In this document: positions 1-7,720 of the stretch, one piece after another | Layout: the number at the start of each line of letters is the position of its first letter | Numbering within the stretch: position 1 is the first letter of the stretch | Source: Cerasicoccus sp. TK19100 | Lineage (GTDB): Bacteria; Verrucomicrobiota; Verrucomicrobiia; Opitutales; Cerasicoccaceae | DNA length: 64,000 nucleotides | Direction: 5' to 3' | NCBI RefSeq assembly: GCF_027257155.1 | Contig: NZ_JAPWDU010000005.1 | Location: 62,001-126,000, forward strand | Notes under the pieces: generated by a model | What the model was told of the DNA's origin: nothing | What the model saw: the letters and a program-made list of their open reading frames with translations, nothing else | Database searches by the model: none | Position numbers and translations under genes: made by a program

Positions 1-1
1 T

Positions 2-322
2 GTGCAGCGCGCTTTGACCAAGGACCACTACGCGGCGACTGAGTTCGACCTGCAAATGCGCACCAAGGCGGAGTCCGATCCCGTGGTTGCGGCGGCGTCG
101 ATTTGCGCGCGCGCGGAGTTTGTCCGCCGCATGGCCGCGCTGTCCAAGGAGGCGGATATTCCGCTGGCCAAAGGTGCCAGCAAGAAAGTGAAGGATCAGG
201 CCAAGGAGATCGTTAAAAAATTTGGCGACGCCCGCCTCGGCGATTTTGCCAAACTCCACTTCCGCACCGCCTTCGAGGCCCGCGGCCTTCCCGTGCCCGA
301 GAAGAAGGTGTGGAAGGGGTAG
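2..322 (+). CDS. rnhC: Ribonuclease HIII, C-terminal fragment (5' end outside window)
   Basis: Only the last ~106 codons are present; the frame is open to the left edge, so the true start lies outside the window. The segment KAESDPVVAAASICARAEF matches the conserved 'KAE...VAAASI.AR..F' block of RNase HIII, and the closing part (KGASKKV, then GDFAKLHFRTA) matches the family's usual C-terminal end. The enzyme cleaves the RNA strand of RNA-DNA hybrids in the cytoplasm. The acidic active-site residues of the N-terminal half cannot be seen, so RNase HIII rather than HII rests on this tail. Confidence 0.85.
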   Translation: MQRALTKDHYAATEFDLQMRTKAESDPVVAAASICARAEFVRRMAALSKEADIPLAKGASKKVKDQAKEIVKKFGDARLGDFAKLHFRTAFEARGLPVPEKKVWKG

Positions 323-352
323 CGTGTTGAGTCTGTGACAGAGGCTTATTTA

Positions 353-395
353 GGCCTTTGATCGATGCTTGTTTAGGCTGAAAAGGCCGAATTTT
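353..395 (+). terminator. Possible weak terminator after rnhC
   Basis: GGCCTTT (353-359) and AAAGGCC (382-388) form a perfect 7-bp stem with a long 22-base loop, followed by GAATTTTG. The long loop and short U-run make this a weak candidate. It is the only hairpin between rnhC and the next gene. Confidence 0.3.
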
Positions 396-415
396 GATAA
401 ATTAGCATTTATTCT

Positions 416-442
416 TTGACGAATTGGCGATTTTTGTATAAC
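416..442 (+). promoter_or_regulatory. Possible sigma70-type promoter of the PEP-CTERM gene
   Basis: TTGACG (416-421) and TATAAC (437-442) are separated by 15 bases, in an AT-rich stretch about 50 bases before the ATG at 495. The hexamers fit well but the spacer is shorter than the ideal 17. Confidence 0.4.
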
Positions 443-494
443 GATTTAGTTAACATTGATTCGTTCTTCTTATCATCAACTCAATACTACCCCT

Positions 495-1379
495 ATGAAA
501 AGTACACTACCGGTTAACCCGCTCTTTACCAACAAGCTTGGCGCTCGCTTGTTGATCTCTGCATCACTGATACTTGGTGTCTCCTCGGCTGCCCATGCCG
601 ATACTTTGGCCTATGATGGATTTGGCGTTGGTGGCGATGGTTATACTGATGGCGCTGGAATCAGCGGTAACGGCAATGGCACGGGATGGGCAGGAGCCTG
701 GACCGGTGGCTCGCAGTATGCGACGGTCACCGGGAGTATCGCGCCCAGCTCGGTTGAGAGCGAGAACGGCATGGTTACCTTTGGCGATGGGACGTCCAGC
801 CAAGCTTTGGGACGCCAGTATAATGCTAGTTTCAGCGCCAGCGGCCTCACGGAAGGGTGGGCCAGTTGGACGGTTCAGCGAAATGGTTTGCGCGAGTTCC
901 GGCTAAATCCTTTTGCGACTAACACCACCGGTGCGGGTCAGTTTATGGGGATCCACGCGGAAAATTTCAGCACTACGTTGGTGGCGAACATCCGTTTCGG
1001 CTCGGCAGCAGACATCGCTGTAGGCACCTCGTTTGAAATGGCCGAAGACACCAGCTATTTCATGGTGGCGCAGGCGCTGCTGAACTCCAGCGGCACGCCC
1101 GATACCTTCAATGTCTGGATTTTTGAATCGAGCAGTTACACGGGTGCCGCGCTCGGGACACCGACGATTTCGGTTTCGCACGACTCCGACCACACTTTTA
1201 ACTCTTGGTCGATGACTGACCAGAACCCGCAAGGAAACACCGCGAATGTCATTTATGACGAGTTCCGCCTCGGTGAATCTTTTGCAGACGTGTCTGGCGT
1301 TGTGCCCGAGCCCTCGACTTACGCGCTTTTGGCCGGTGTGGCTTGTGTCGGCGTAGCCTTTTTGCGTCGCCGCAAGTAA
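495..1379 (+). CDS. PEP-CTERM sorting domain protein
   Basis: Secreted protein of 294 residues. It has an N-terminal signal peptide (basic start, hydrophobic LLISASLILGVSS, then AHA cleavage region). It ends in a PEP-CTERM tail: VPEPSTYALL, a hydrophobic segment (AGVACVGVAFL) and the basic cluster RRRK. Such tails are processed by exosortase/archaeosortase-like enzymes and anchor proteins at the surface or in extracellular matrix. The body is Gly/Ser/Thr-rich and probably a beta-sandwich; no enzyme motif is seen. The ATG at 495 is chosen over an upstream TTG (456) because the signal peptide begins there. No exosortase gene lies in the window. Confidence 0.85.
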   Translation: MKSTLPVNPLFTNKLGARLLISASLILGVSSAAHADTLAYDGFGVGGDGYTDGAGISGNGNGTGWAGAWTGGSQYATVTGSIAPSSVESENGMVTFGDGTSSQALGRQYNASFSASGLTEGWASWTVQRNGLREFRLNPFATNTTGAGQFMGIHAENFSTTLVANIRFGSAADIAVGTSFEMAEDTSYFMVAQALLNSSGTPDTFNVWIFESSSYTGAALGTPTISVSHDSDHTFNSWSMTDQNPQGNTANVIYDEFRLGESFADVSGVVPEPSTYALLAGVACVGVAFLRRRK

Positions 1380-1394
1380 GTCTAGCGACCGGGT

Positions 1395-2132
1395 TTAATA
1401 ATACACGCGCTCCAGCCACAGCCCTTTAGACGGGGCGGTGGCGACGCGGTTTGTGCGCTCGCGGCTTTCTAAAATCGTGCGAACTTCAGCTGGAGTGAGC
1501 TTGCCTAAGCCAACCTCTACCAATGTGCCCGCCAAGCTGCGGACCATCTTGTAGAGGTAGCCACTGGCCTCGGTGACGAGGGTCAGTGTGGGGCCTTCAC
1601 GATGGACCTCCAGCGTGCGCATGTCCTTGATGGGGTTGTCCTCGGAGCCGTCGCCGCGGTTGGCACCGAAGGCGGTGAAATCATGCTGCCCAAGGAGCTG
1701 CGCGGCAGCGGTGTTCATCGCAGATTCGTCTAGACGGCGTCGGCCGAGCTCCCAGCAATAGCGAGCATCCCATGGGCGCGCCCAGCCTTCATAAAATCGG
1801 TAGGCATAGCGCTTACCAGTTGCGGAGAATCGGGCGTGAAAATCGTCCGCCGCCGGTTCAACTTGATAGACCTGAATGCCGGCCGGCAGACCGCTGCGGA
1901 AGGCGCGTTCGAGCTTGTCCGCGCCGTGTTCCCAGTCGGCTTTGAAATTGAACGTCTGCGCTTTGGCGTGGACCCCGGCATCGGTGCGACCGCTGCCATG
2001 GATACGCAGCGGCGTTTTAAAAATTTGCTCCAGCCGCGCTTCTATGAAGTCCTGCACGGTGTTGCCGCCGGGCTGGCTTTGCCAACCGTTCAGGCCGTTG
2101 CCATCGTAGGCGCAGGTGCACTTCCAATTCAT
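1395..2132 (-). CDS. truA: tRNA pseudouridine synthase A
   Basis: Converts U38-U40 in the tRNA anticodon stem-loop to pseudouridine. The protein is 245 residues, normal for TruA. It carries the catalytic-aspartate block GRTDAGVHAKAQ, the N-terminal YDG..GWQ.QP..NTVQ motif and the C-terminal 'FLY.MVR..AG' equivalent (GYLYKMVRSLAGTL). The ATG at 2132 is chosen because it starts directly at MNWKCTCAYDG. The frame is open upstream, but that part overlaps mrdA and is not TruA-like. It lies 4 bases after mrdA, so the two are probably co-transcribed. No Shine-Dalgarno (SD) sequence is obvious. Confidence 0.95.
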   Translation of the reverse strand: MNWKCTCAYDGNGLNGWQSQPGGNTVQDFIEARLEQIFKTPLRIHGSGRTDAGVHAKAQTFNFKADWEHGADKLERAFRSGLPAGIQVYQVEPAADDFHARFSATGKRYAYRFYEGWARPWDARYCWELGRRRLDESAMNTAAAQLLGQHDFTAFGANRGDGSEDNPIKDMRTLEVHREGPTLTLVTEASGYLYKMVRSLAGTLVEVGLGKLTPAEVRTILESRERTNRVATAPSKGLWLERVYY

Positions 2133-2136
2133 CGGG

Positions 2137-4065
2137 TTAGGGCTGCATGGAGAGCAGTTCCTCGGCGGCGCGTTCCTGGAAAAACTCCTTGAAGACAGCG
2201 CGGGCGACGGGGGCTGCGGTGGCACCGCCTGCATAGCGGTCGCCAGGCGTGAGTCCTTCCACGATGACGGCAATTGCAATCTGCGGCTTATCCACCGGGG
2301 CGAACCCGGCAAACCAAGCGAGCGTCAATTTGCCAGACGGGCGTTTTACCTGCGCGGTGCCGGTTTTTCCTGCGATGCGGACGCCGTCAATCATGGCATA
2401 TCGGCCAGTGCCCTGTGGGCCCACTACGCGCTCCATGCCTTCGAGAATGGCCTGGTATTGGTAATCGGTTAAGCCGATGGGCTCGCCACCATGATCTATG
2501 ATTTCTCCGGTGTCGCGTCTGAGCAGGGTGAGGTCCGTGCGTGTTTCGCGACGGGCGAAAGAGGCCATAAACGAGGCCACATGCAGTGGCGTCATGAGCA
2601 GGTCGCCCTGGCCGATGGCGACGTTGGCGGTGTCACCCGCACGCCAGCCAAAGCCACGTACCTCGCGCGACCACTCCATATCGGGGACGATCATGCGGGT
2701 CTGCTGGAAGGGCAGCTCGATGTCGAGTGGCTCGTCCATACCAAAGCGCCGGGCCTCGTTAGCAATATTTTCAATGCCGGTGCGGATGCCCATGTCGTAG
2801 TAATAGACGTTGGAGCTCTTCTCGATGGCTTTGCGGACGTCGGTATCGTAATACGGGCCGCCGGAGTGCTCCGGGAACAATCGATTACCAACGCGGAAAT
2901 GGGAACCGCCTTGCACCTGCTCGTCCGGATTTATGGCACCGGAGCGCATGCCTGCGATCGTGGTAAGCAGCTTAAAAGTCGAGCCGGGCGGGTAGAGGCC
3001 TTTTGCCGCGCGGTTGACCCAGGCACCTTTCTCGTTGATCTCGTTAACGGTCTCCTGGGTGAGGCGGGGGCTGAAGTCGTTGAGGTCGTAGCCGGGGCTG
3101 CTGGCCAGCACGAGGATTTCGCCGGTTTCCACCATGATGGCGGCCACGGCACCGGTCCGGTCGCCCAGGGCGCGCTCAGCGGCAAGTTGAAGATCGATGT
3201 CGAGGCTGGTGTGGACATGGCCTCCCTGCTTGGCGTTTTGCTGGAAAATGGGCTCGCCGAACTGGTATTGGAATTTGTCGACGAGGTAAATTTCGCCACC
3301 GGACTCACCTTGCAGGATATCGTCAAACTGCTTTTCCAGACCGTTGATGCCGACTTCTCCCTTGTAAGTGTAGGTGCGCAGTTCATCACCCGGGATGCCT
3401 TCTGGAGGTACTATCCAACTTCCGCGCACGTAGCCCAGAGTATGTGCTGCCGCGGAGCCGTTTGGGTAGTCGCGGGCGGTGTCGGTGTAGATCCCGATTT
3501 TTGAGCCCAGCGGAAGCTGTTCGATGAGACGCGCGTAGTCCTCGCGAGGTAGGTCGCTAACGAGCTCAAACGGCATTAGCTGGCGTTCCACGAAGTGCCG
3601 GCGGAAATAGCGCTTATCGATCTGGTGGTCTGTTCCCAGGATATCATTAATCTCGGAGAGATAGCGCTGGATGACATTTTCCCGCGCTTGCCAGGAGGTT
3701 TCTTTCCAGTCGAAGGCAAATTTCTCTTCCGGGTTTTCGGCCTCATGCTGTGCCTGAAGCTCGCGCTTGATGTTGATGTATTCTTCCTGGATTTCGCTGC
3801 GGAGCTCTTCCAGGTAGACGACGGCTGAGAAGCGCGGCCGGTTGCCAACGAGCAGTTTGCCCGAGTAGTCGTAAATATTGCCGCGTGGTCCGGGCTGAAT
3901 AATGCGCCGCTGGCTCTGACGTTGCTCACGCTCACGGTATTCCTGGTGCATCAACAACTGTCGCCACGCCAAGCCCGACGCCAATACGGCAAAGAGCAGG
4001 GCGGCGACTACATAAAACACCCCCATTCGGGGATTACCATGCCGATAATGATGGACAACGTTCAC
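2137..4065 (-). CDS. mrdA: Penicillin-binding protein 2 (class B peptidoglycan transpeptidase)
   Basis: Elongasome transpeptidase that cross-links peptidoglycan in lateral wall growth. The 642-residue protein has a short cytoplasmic start, one membrane anchor (about residues 14-33), a PBP dimerisation/pedestal domain, then the transpeptidase domain. All three active-site motifs are visible: STFK (in YPPGSTFKLL), SSN (in KSSNVYYYD) and KTG (in AGKTGTAQV). The N-terminal motif PRGNIYDYSGKLL is typical of PBP2 ('RG.I.DRNG..L'). The usual partners rodA and mreCD are not adjacent, and truA follows instead. Assignment to PBP2 rather than FtsI rests on overall layout. Confidence 0.92.
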   Translation of the reverse strand: MNVVHHYRHGNPRMGVFYVVAALLFAVLASGLAWRQLLMHQEYREREQRQSQRRIIQPGPRGNIYDYSGKLLVGNRPRFSAVVYLEELRSEIQEEYINIKRELQAQHEAENPEEKFAFDWKETSWQARENVIQRYLSEINDILGTDHQIDKRYFRRHFVERQLMPFELVSDLPREDYARLIEQLPLGSKIGIYTDTARDYPNGSAAAHTLGYVRGSWIVPPEGIPGDELRTYTYKGEVGINGLEKQFDDILQGESGGEIYLVDKFQYQFGEPIFQQNAKQGGHVHTSLDIDLQLAAERALGDRTGAVAAIMVETGEILVLASSPGYDLNDFSPRLTQETVNEINEKGAWVNRAAKGLYPPGSTFKLLTTIAGMRSGAINPDEQVQGGSHFRVGNRLFPEHSGGPYYDTDVRKAIEKSSNVYYYDMGIRTGIENIANEARRFGMDEPLDIELPFQQTRMIVPDMEWSREVRGFGWRAGDTANVAIGQGDLLMTPLHVASFMASFARRETRTDLTLLRRDTGEIIDHGGEPIGLTDYQYQAILEGMERVVGPQGTGRYAMIDGVRIAGKTGTAQVKRPSGKLTLAWFAGFAPVDKPQIAIAVIVEGLTPGDRYAGGATAAPVARAVFKEFFQERAAEELLSMQP

Positions 4066-4142
4066 GAGCTAAAAGCCTTACCTTTAAGGCAATTGCGTGT
4101 TTCGACAACAACAAGCTCGAATTGGTTCAAATTTTACCAAGT

Positions 4143-4472
4143 TTAGTATTCGGGATTCACGATCCAGAAGCGCCGAACTGTTTGGTCGGGCATGAGTGTT
4201 TCCTTGATGACTATGAAGCGAATCGGCTCGGGGGTTGGGAAATCGAGCACGCCTTGAGGTTCGGATGCGCTTGGGTAATGATGGCCTCCCTGATATGAAA
4301 TCGTGGCCTGTTGCATCTCAGGCGCTTGGACGTTGGGACCAACTTGTGGCAGCTGGTTTTGCATCGGCACGAGGTCCGTGGCACCGGGTGGAAAGTGGGG
4401 CGAGAGGTGGCTCTGGCCAAAAGCGTTGGCCGCTAAAAACAAAATGACGATGCCTGCGATGTGTTTCATCAT
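4143..4472 (-). CDS. Small secreted hypothetical protein
   Basis: 109 residues with a clear signal peptide (MMKHIAGIVILFLAANAFGQ, probable cleavage after AFG or AFGQ), then a Pro/Gln-rich segment and a C-terminal part ending RRFWIVNPEY. No family is recognised. Its start overlaps the stop of the preceding secreted protein by 4 bases, and an AAGGA-like ribosome site precedes the ATG, so the two are translationally coupled. It is probably a periplasmic or outer-envelope protein of unknown role. Confidence 0.7.
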   Translation of the reverse strand: MMKHIAGIVILFLAANAFGQSHLSPHFPPGATDLVPMQNQLPQVGPNVQAPEMQQATISYQGGHHYPSASEPQGVLDFPTPEPIRFIVIKETLMPDQTVRRFWIVNPEY

Positions 4473-5359
4473 ATTCCTTTTGCGTCTTCTTTGTAGGTTA
4501 CCGTGAGCAGCTTGTTCAGGACACGGCCGGAGTTCTCATTGTAGGCTCGTCCCTCGGCCATGGTTTCCAAGGTTCTGATGCTTGAATCGAGTACGAAGTC
4601 GATCGTGCCGTGTTGGGTTTGCACGTGGCTATGACCGCTATTGGCGAACTCTTGTTTGGCGGCTTGCAGCTTCTCGGCAACGCCGATGACGAGCAAAGGG
4701 TTGTTTTGCAAGTAGTCCAGCGTGTCGTGGAAGCTATCGTGATCACCCGCAAAGTAGTTGAGAACGCGCTTGGAAGTGACCTCAGCGGAGAAATCCCAGG
4801 TGCTGCCATAATAATAAGCCGAATAATAATAGTAGCTCCTGCCAATGGGCTTGCCAGTTTGGTTGCGCACAATGGGGGCACCGGCGAAGAGGTCATTGAT
4901 CATGGTATGATAGCGACGCTGCGCCCGCTGCCAGGCATCGAATGAGTTCCGGCTTCGGCTATAATAATTCTCGAACCAATGGTCGTAGGAGCTCGGCAGC
5001 GGAACGGCGAAACGCTCATCCAGGGATTTTCTCATGGACACCATGATCTCGTCATACGTCTTGTGGTTTTCGAAGACGCCGAGCTTGAGCATGACTTCGT
5101 TTTGGCCCAGGCTACTGCGGGTGTAAGCAGTATATATTTCCGGCTGCTCAGCCTTCATGGCGTCGAGGTCAAACTTTTCCCACGGGACGACCATTTCATT
5201 GGCGTCCGGCGAAATTTTCACGGTTAAGCCTTCCTTGCTGGCCTTCAGAACTCCGGCAAAATCCACCTCCCGGCCATTGGCCCCCTTGAGCATGATTCCC
5301 CAAAGCGGGTTGAGTGCCGACAGCACCAGAATAACACAGAAAGCGTACTTCATTTTCAT
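4469..5359 (-). CDS. Secreted hypothetical protein with SHD1-like N-terminal segment
   Basis: About 296 residues from the ATG at 5359 (another ATG lies at 5353; a longer non-ATG start at 5383 is less likely). It has a signal peptide (KYAFCVILVLSALNPLWG). The segment 'GREVDFAGVLKASKEGLTVKI..' resembles the small SHD1-like beta module often found after the signal peptide in Verrucomicrobia and Planctomycetes proteins; this is a weak match by eye. The middle is Tyr-rich (SYYYYSAYYYGS) and the rest is helical. It forms a two-gene unit with the small secreted protein downstream. Function unknown. Confidence 0.6.
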   Translation of the reverse strand: MKMKYAFCVILVLSALNPLWGIMLKGANGREVDFAGVLKASKEGLTVKISPDANEMVVPWEKFDLDAMKAEQPEIYTAYTRSSLGQNEVMLKLGVFENHKTYDEIMVSMRKSLDERFAVPLPSSYDHWFENYYSRSRNSFDAWQRAQRRYHTMINDLFAGAPIVRNQTGKPIGRSYYYYSAYYYGSTWDFSAEVTSKRVLNYFAGDHDSFHDTLDYLQNNPLLVIGVAEKLQAAKQEFANSGHSHVQTQHGTIDFVLDSSIRTLETMAEGRAYNENSGRVLNKLLTVTYKEDAKGI

Positions 5360-5587
5360 AAAAAGTAGGAAGGTAGTGGGCAATGTCCAGTGTGGATTGA
5401 TTGTGGGCCGATATTGTTCGGGAAATTAGCTAACCTCCAGGGGCCTATTAATTTGACTGAGAGATTTTGAAAGAAATTGCGCGTTTTGTGGAGTATTGCT
5501 TGCAGAATGAGTCGTTTTTCTCCAAGTATTCGATGCTAGCGAAGCCAGGTTACGCCTGCTAATCTATCAACCCGAACGAACCCCGAT

Positions 5588-6829
5588 ATGTTTGACCAAG
5601 TTAAAGACTCTTACGCCGAGCTCGGCGTTGATGTTGAAAAAGCACTCGAAGTCATGGCTTCGACCCCGATTTCCCTCCATTGCTGGCAGGGTGACGATGT
5701 TGGCGGTTTCGAGGGAGGTGATGGCGAGCTGGGCAGCGGCTTGGCCGTGACGGGGAACTTCCCGGGCAAGGCGCGTTCGATTGCCGAGCTGCAGACCGAC
5801 TTGGAGAAAGTGCTGTCGCTCCTGCCGGGCAACCACCGGCTGAACCTGCACGCGATTTATGGTGATTTCGGCGGCGAAAAGGTCGACCGCGACGAGATCG
5901 AAGTGAAGCACTTCCAAGGCTGGATCGATTGGTGCAAGGCACAGGGCATCGGCATGGATTTCAACCCGAGCTGCTTCTCGCACCCAAAGGCCGATGATGG
6001 CTTTACCCTTAGCTCACCCGATGCGGGCACGCGCGATTTTTGGATCGAACACTGTAAGCGCAGCCGGGCAATCGGTGCCGAGATGGGCAAGCAACTTGGC
6101 AGCCCTTGCGTGACGAATATTTGGGTGCCGGACGGTCTCAAAGACCTGCCTGCCGACCGCTTGGGCTTCCGTAAAAATCTTTCCCGGAGCCTCGATACGG
6201 TCCTGTCGGAAAAGCTCGATCCGTCCCACAATATTGACGCTGTCGAATGCAAGCTCTTCGGTATTGGCTCGGAAAGCTACGTCGTCGGCTCGCACGAGTT
6301 CTACATGGGCTACGCGATGAAGAACCAGACCGCGCTCTGCCTCGACGCCGGCCACTTCCACCCGACTGAGGGCATTGCCGACAAGATTTCCTCCGTCCTG
6401 CTTTACGTGCCCGAGCTGCTGCTCCACGTCTCACGCGGTGTTCGTTGGGACAGCGACCACGTAGTCCTCTTCGATGATCAGACGCAGGCCATCATGCAGG
6501 AGCTCGTCCGCTGCGACGCGCTGTCGCGCACCCACATCGGCCTGGACTTTTTCGATGCGTCCATTAACCGCATTGGGGCATGGGTGATTGGTACTCGTGC
6601 GGCGCAAAAGTCGCTTCTGCTCGCGTTGCTGGAACCGAGTGAAAAGATGCATGCTGCCGAGCAGGCGGGTGACTTCACCACGCGCCTCATGCTGCACGAG
6701 GTCAACAAGGCCATGCCGTGGAGCGTGGTGTGGAACGAGTTCTGTGCCCGCAATAACACTCCGTCCGATTGGCAGGCGATGTCTGCTATCAAGGACTACG
6801 AAGCCTCGGTGCTTTCCGGTCGTAGCTAA
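5588..6829 (+). CDS. rhaA: L-rhamnose isomerase
   Basis: Catalyses L-rhamnose to L-rhamnulose, the first step of rhamnose catabolism, in the cytoplasm with a divalent metal. The 413-residue length is typical of RhaA. Recognisable blocks are [15 protein letters not shown] near the N-terminus, [18 protein letters not shown] (conserved in RhaA), the metal-site region [12 protein letters not shown], and [11 protein letters not shown]. The kinase (rhaB) and aldolase (rhaD) are not adjacent, so the pathway is split in this genome. The ATG follows a C-rich stretch rather than an SD sequence. The next gene follows 6 bases later and may be co-transcribed. Confidence 0.96.
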   Translation: MFDQVKDSYAELGVDVEKALEVMASTPISLHCWQGDDVGGFEGGDGELGSGLAVTGNFPGKARSIAELQTDLEKVLSLLPGNHRLNLHAIYGDFGGEKVDRDEIEVKHFQGWIDWCKAQGIGMDFNPSCFSHPKADDGFTLSSPDAGTRDFWIEHCKRSRAIGAEMGKQLGSPCVTNIWVPDGLKDLPADRLGFRKNLSRSLDTVLSEKLDPSHNIDAVECKLFGIGSESYVVGSHEFYMGYAMKNQTALCLDAGHFHPTEGIADKISSVLLYVPELLLHVSRGVRWDSDHVVLFDDQTQAIMQELVRCDALSRTHIGLDFFDASINRIGAWVIGTRAAQKSLLLALLEPSEKMHAAEQAGDFTTRLMLHEVNKAMPWSVVWNEFCARNNTPSDWQAMSAIKDYEASVLSGRS

Positions 6830-6835
6830 GCCTGC

Positions 6836-7720
6836 ATGCTGTCGGCAAAAGCAATTTTCTGGTCGCAGCTTGGAGACGATAAAGAACTCCGGCTGCGGCT
6901 GATTTGCTTTTACCTTTGCTTGAGCTGGGAGCTCTATCTGGACCAGGCCGAGGTGTCGGATCAGATCGAGCAACTCCTCGTCGGCGCACAGCTGTCGGCG
7001 TATCAGCGCTGGGTAGTGGAGCTGTATCGGGAAGATCGCACGAGCCTGGAAGAAGGCCGCGCGGCTTTCGCCCGGCTAAAGGCCGCAGTGCGTCGTTGCC
7101 ACAATGGTAAGAAGGCGCGCGAGTTTTTATTTTCGATCATTCCGGACAACAAACAGGCTGCAGCGGTAAAGCATCCCTTGATGGGTGATTTGGTCGGCCA
7201 CCGCGCCGGGCCAACGCATCTTTTTTCCGTGCGCCGCGCGCGGATTACGAGTCGCAAGGCGTCGGTTGATTCTTTGCCCGTGGTGGAGCGCGAGGCGGAA
7301 TTTGATGACTTTCTGCGGAAGCCCGGCTTTCTGGAATCCTTTGAACTCTTCTGGCGGCAGCCACCGAAGAATCGGGACAACAAACGCACGCGCGTGCTCA
7401 TTCTTGCCGCCGCGATTGTTGCGCTCATCACGCCGCTGACTGACGAGGCGGACATGGATCGCGAGATCGGCCTGCTGCAGCGCAAGTGCCACTTTAGCGT
7501 GGAAACAGGCGAGGCGATTATCCGCATTTGCCATCACCTGAGCCCGGAATTTCTCGACCCGGATTGGGTGGCGCAAAGCTTCATAGCCGACGCGGAACCG
7601 GCCGACCGCGACAGCTACGAAACGCTGGTCCAGACAGCCGCTGACAATGAAAACTTGCCAACCAATTACCGGATGTTGGCCCGCCAATTGTTGGAAGCAT
7701 TCAAGCTGGCACGGTTTTAA
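6836..7720 (+). CDS. Hypothetical protein downstream of rhaA
   Basis: 294 residues, soluble, mostly alpha-helical, with many charged residues and no signal peptide. The C-terminal third (TDEADMDREIGLLQRKCHFS...) has a helical pattern faintly like TerB/DnaJ-associated acidic helices, but I do not claim membership. It starts 6 bases after rhaA and shares its strand. Its 3' end overlaps the 3' end of the convergent dehydrogenase gene by 4 bases. Linkage to rhamnose metabolism is only positional. Confidence 0.65.
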   Translation: MLSAKAIFWSQLGDDKELRLRLICFYLCLSWELYLDQAEVSDQIEQLLVGAQLSAYQRWVVELYREDRTSLEEGRAAFARLKAAVRRCHNGKKAREFLFSIIPDNKQAAAVKHPLMGDLVGHRAGPTHLFSVRRARITSRKASVDSLPVVEREAEFDDFLRKPGFLESFELFWRQPPKNRDNKRTRVLILAAAIVALITPLTDEADMDREIGLLQRKCHFSVETGEAIIRICHHLSPEFLDPDWVAQSFIADAEPADRDSYETLVQTAADNENLPTNYRMLARQLLEAFKLARF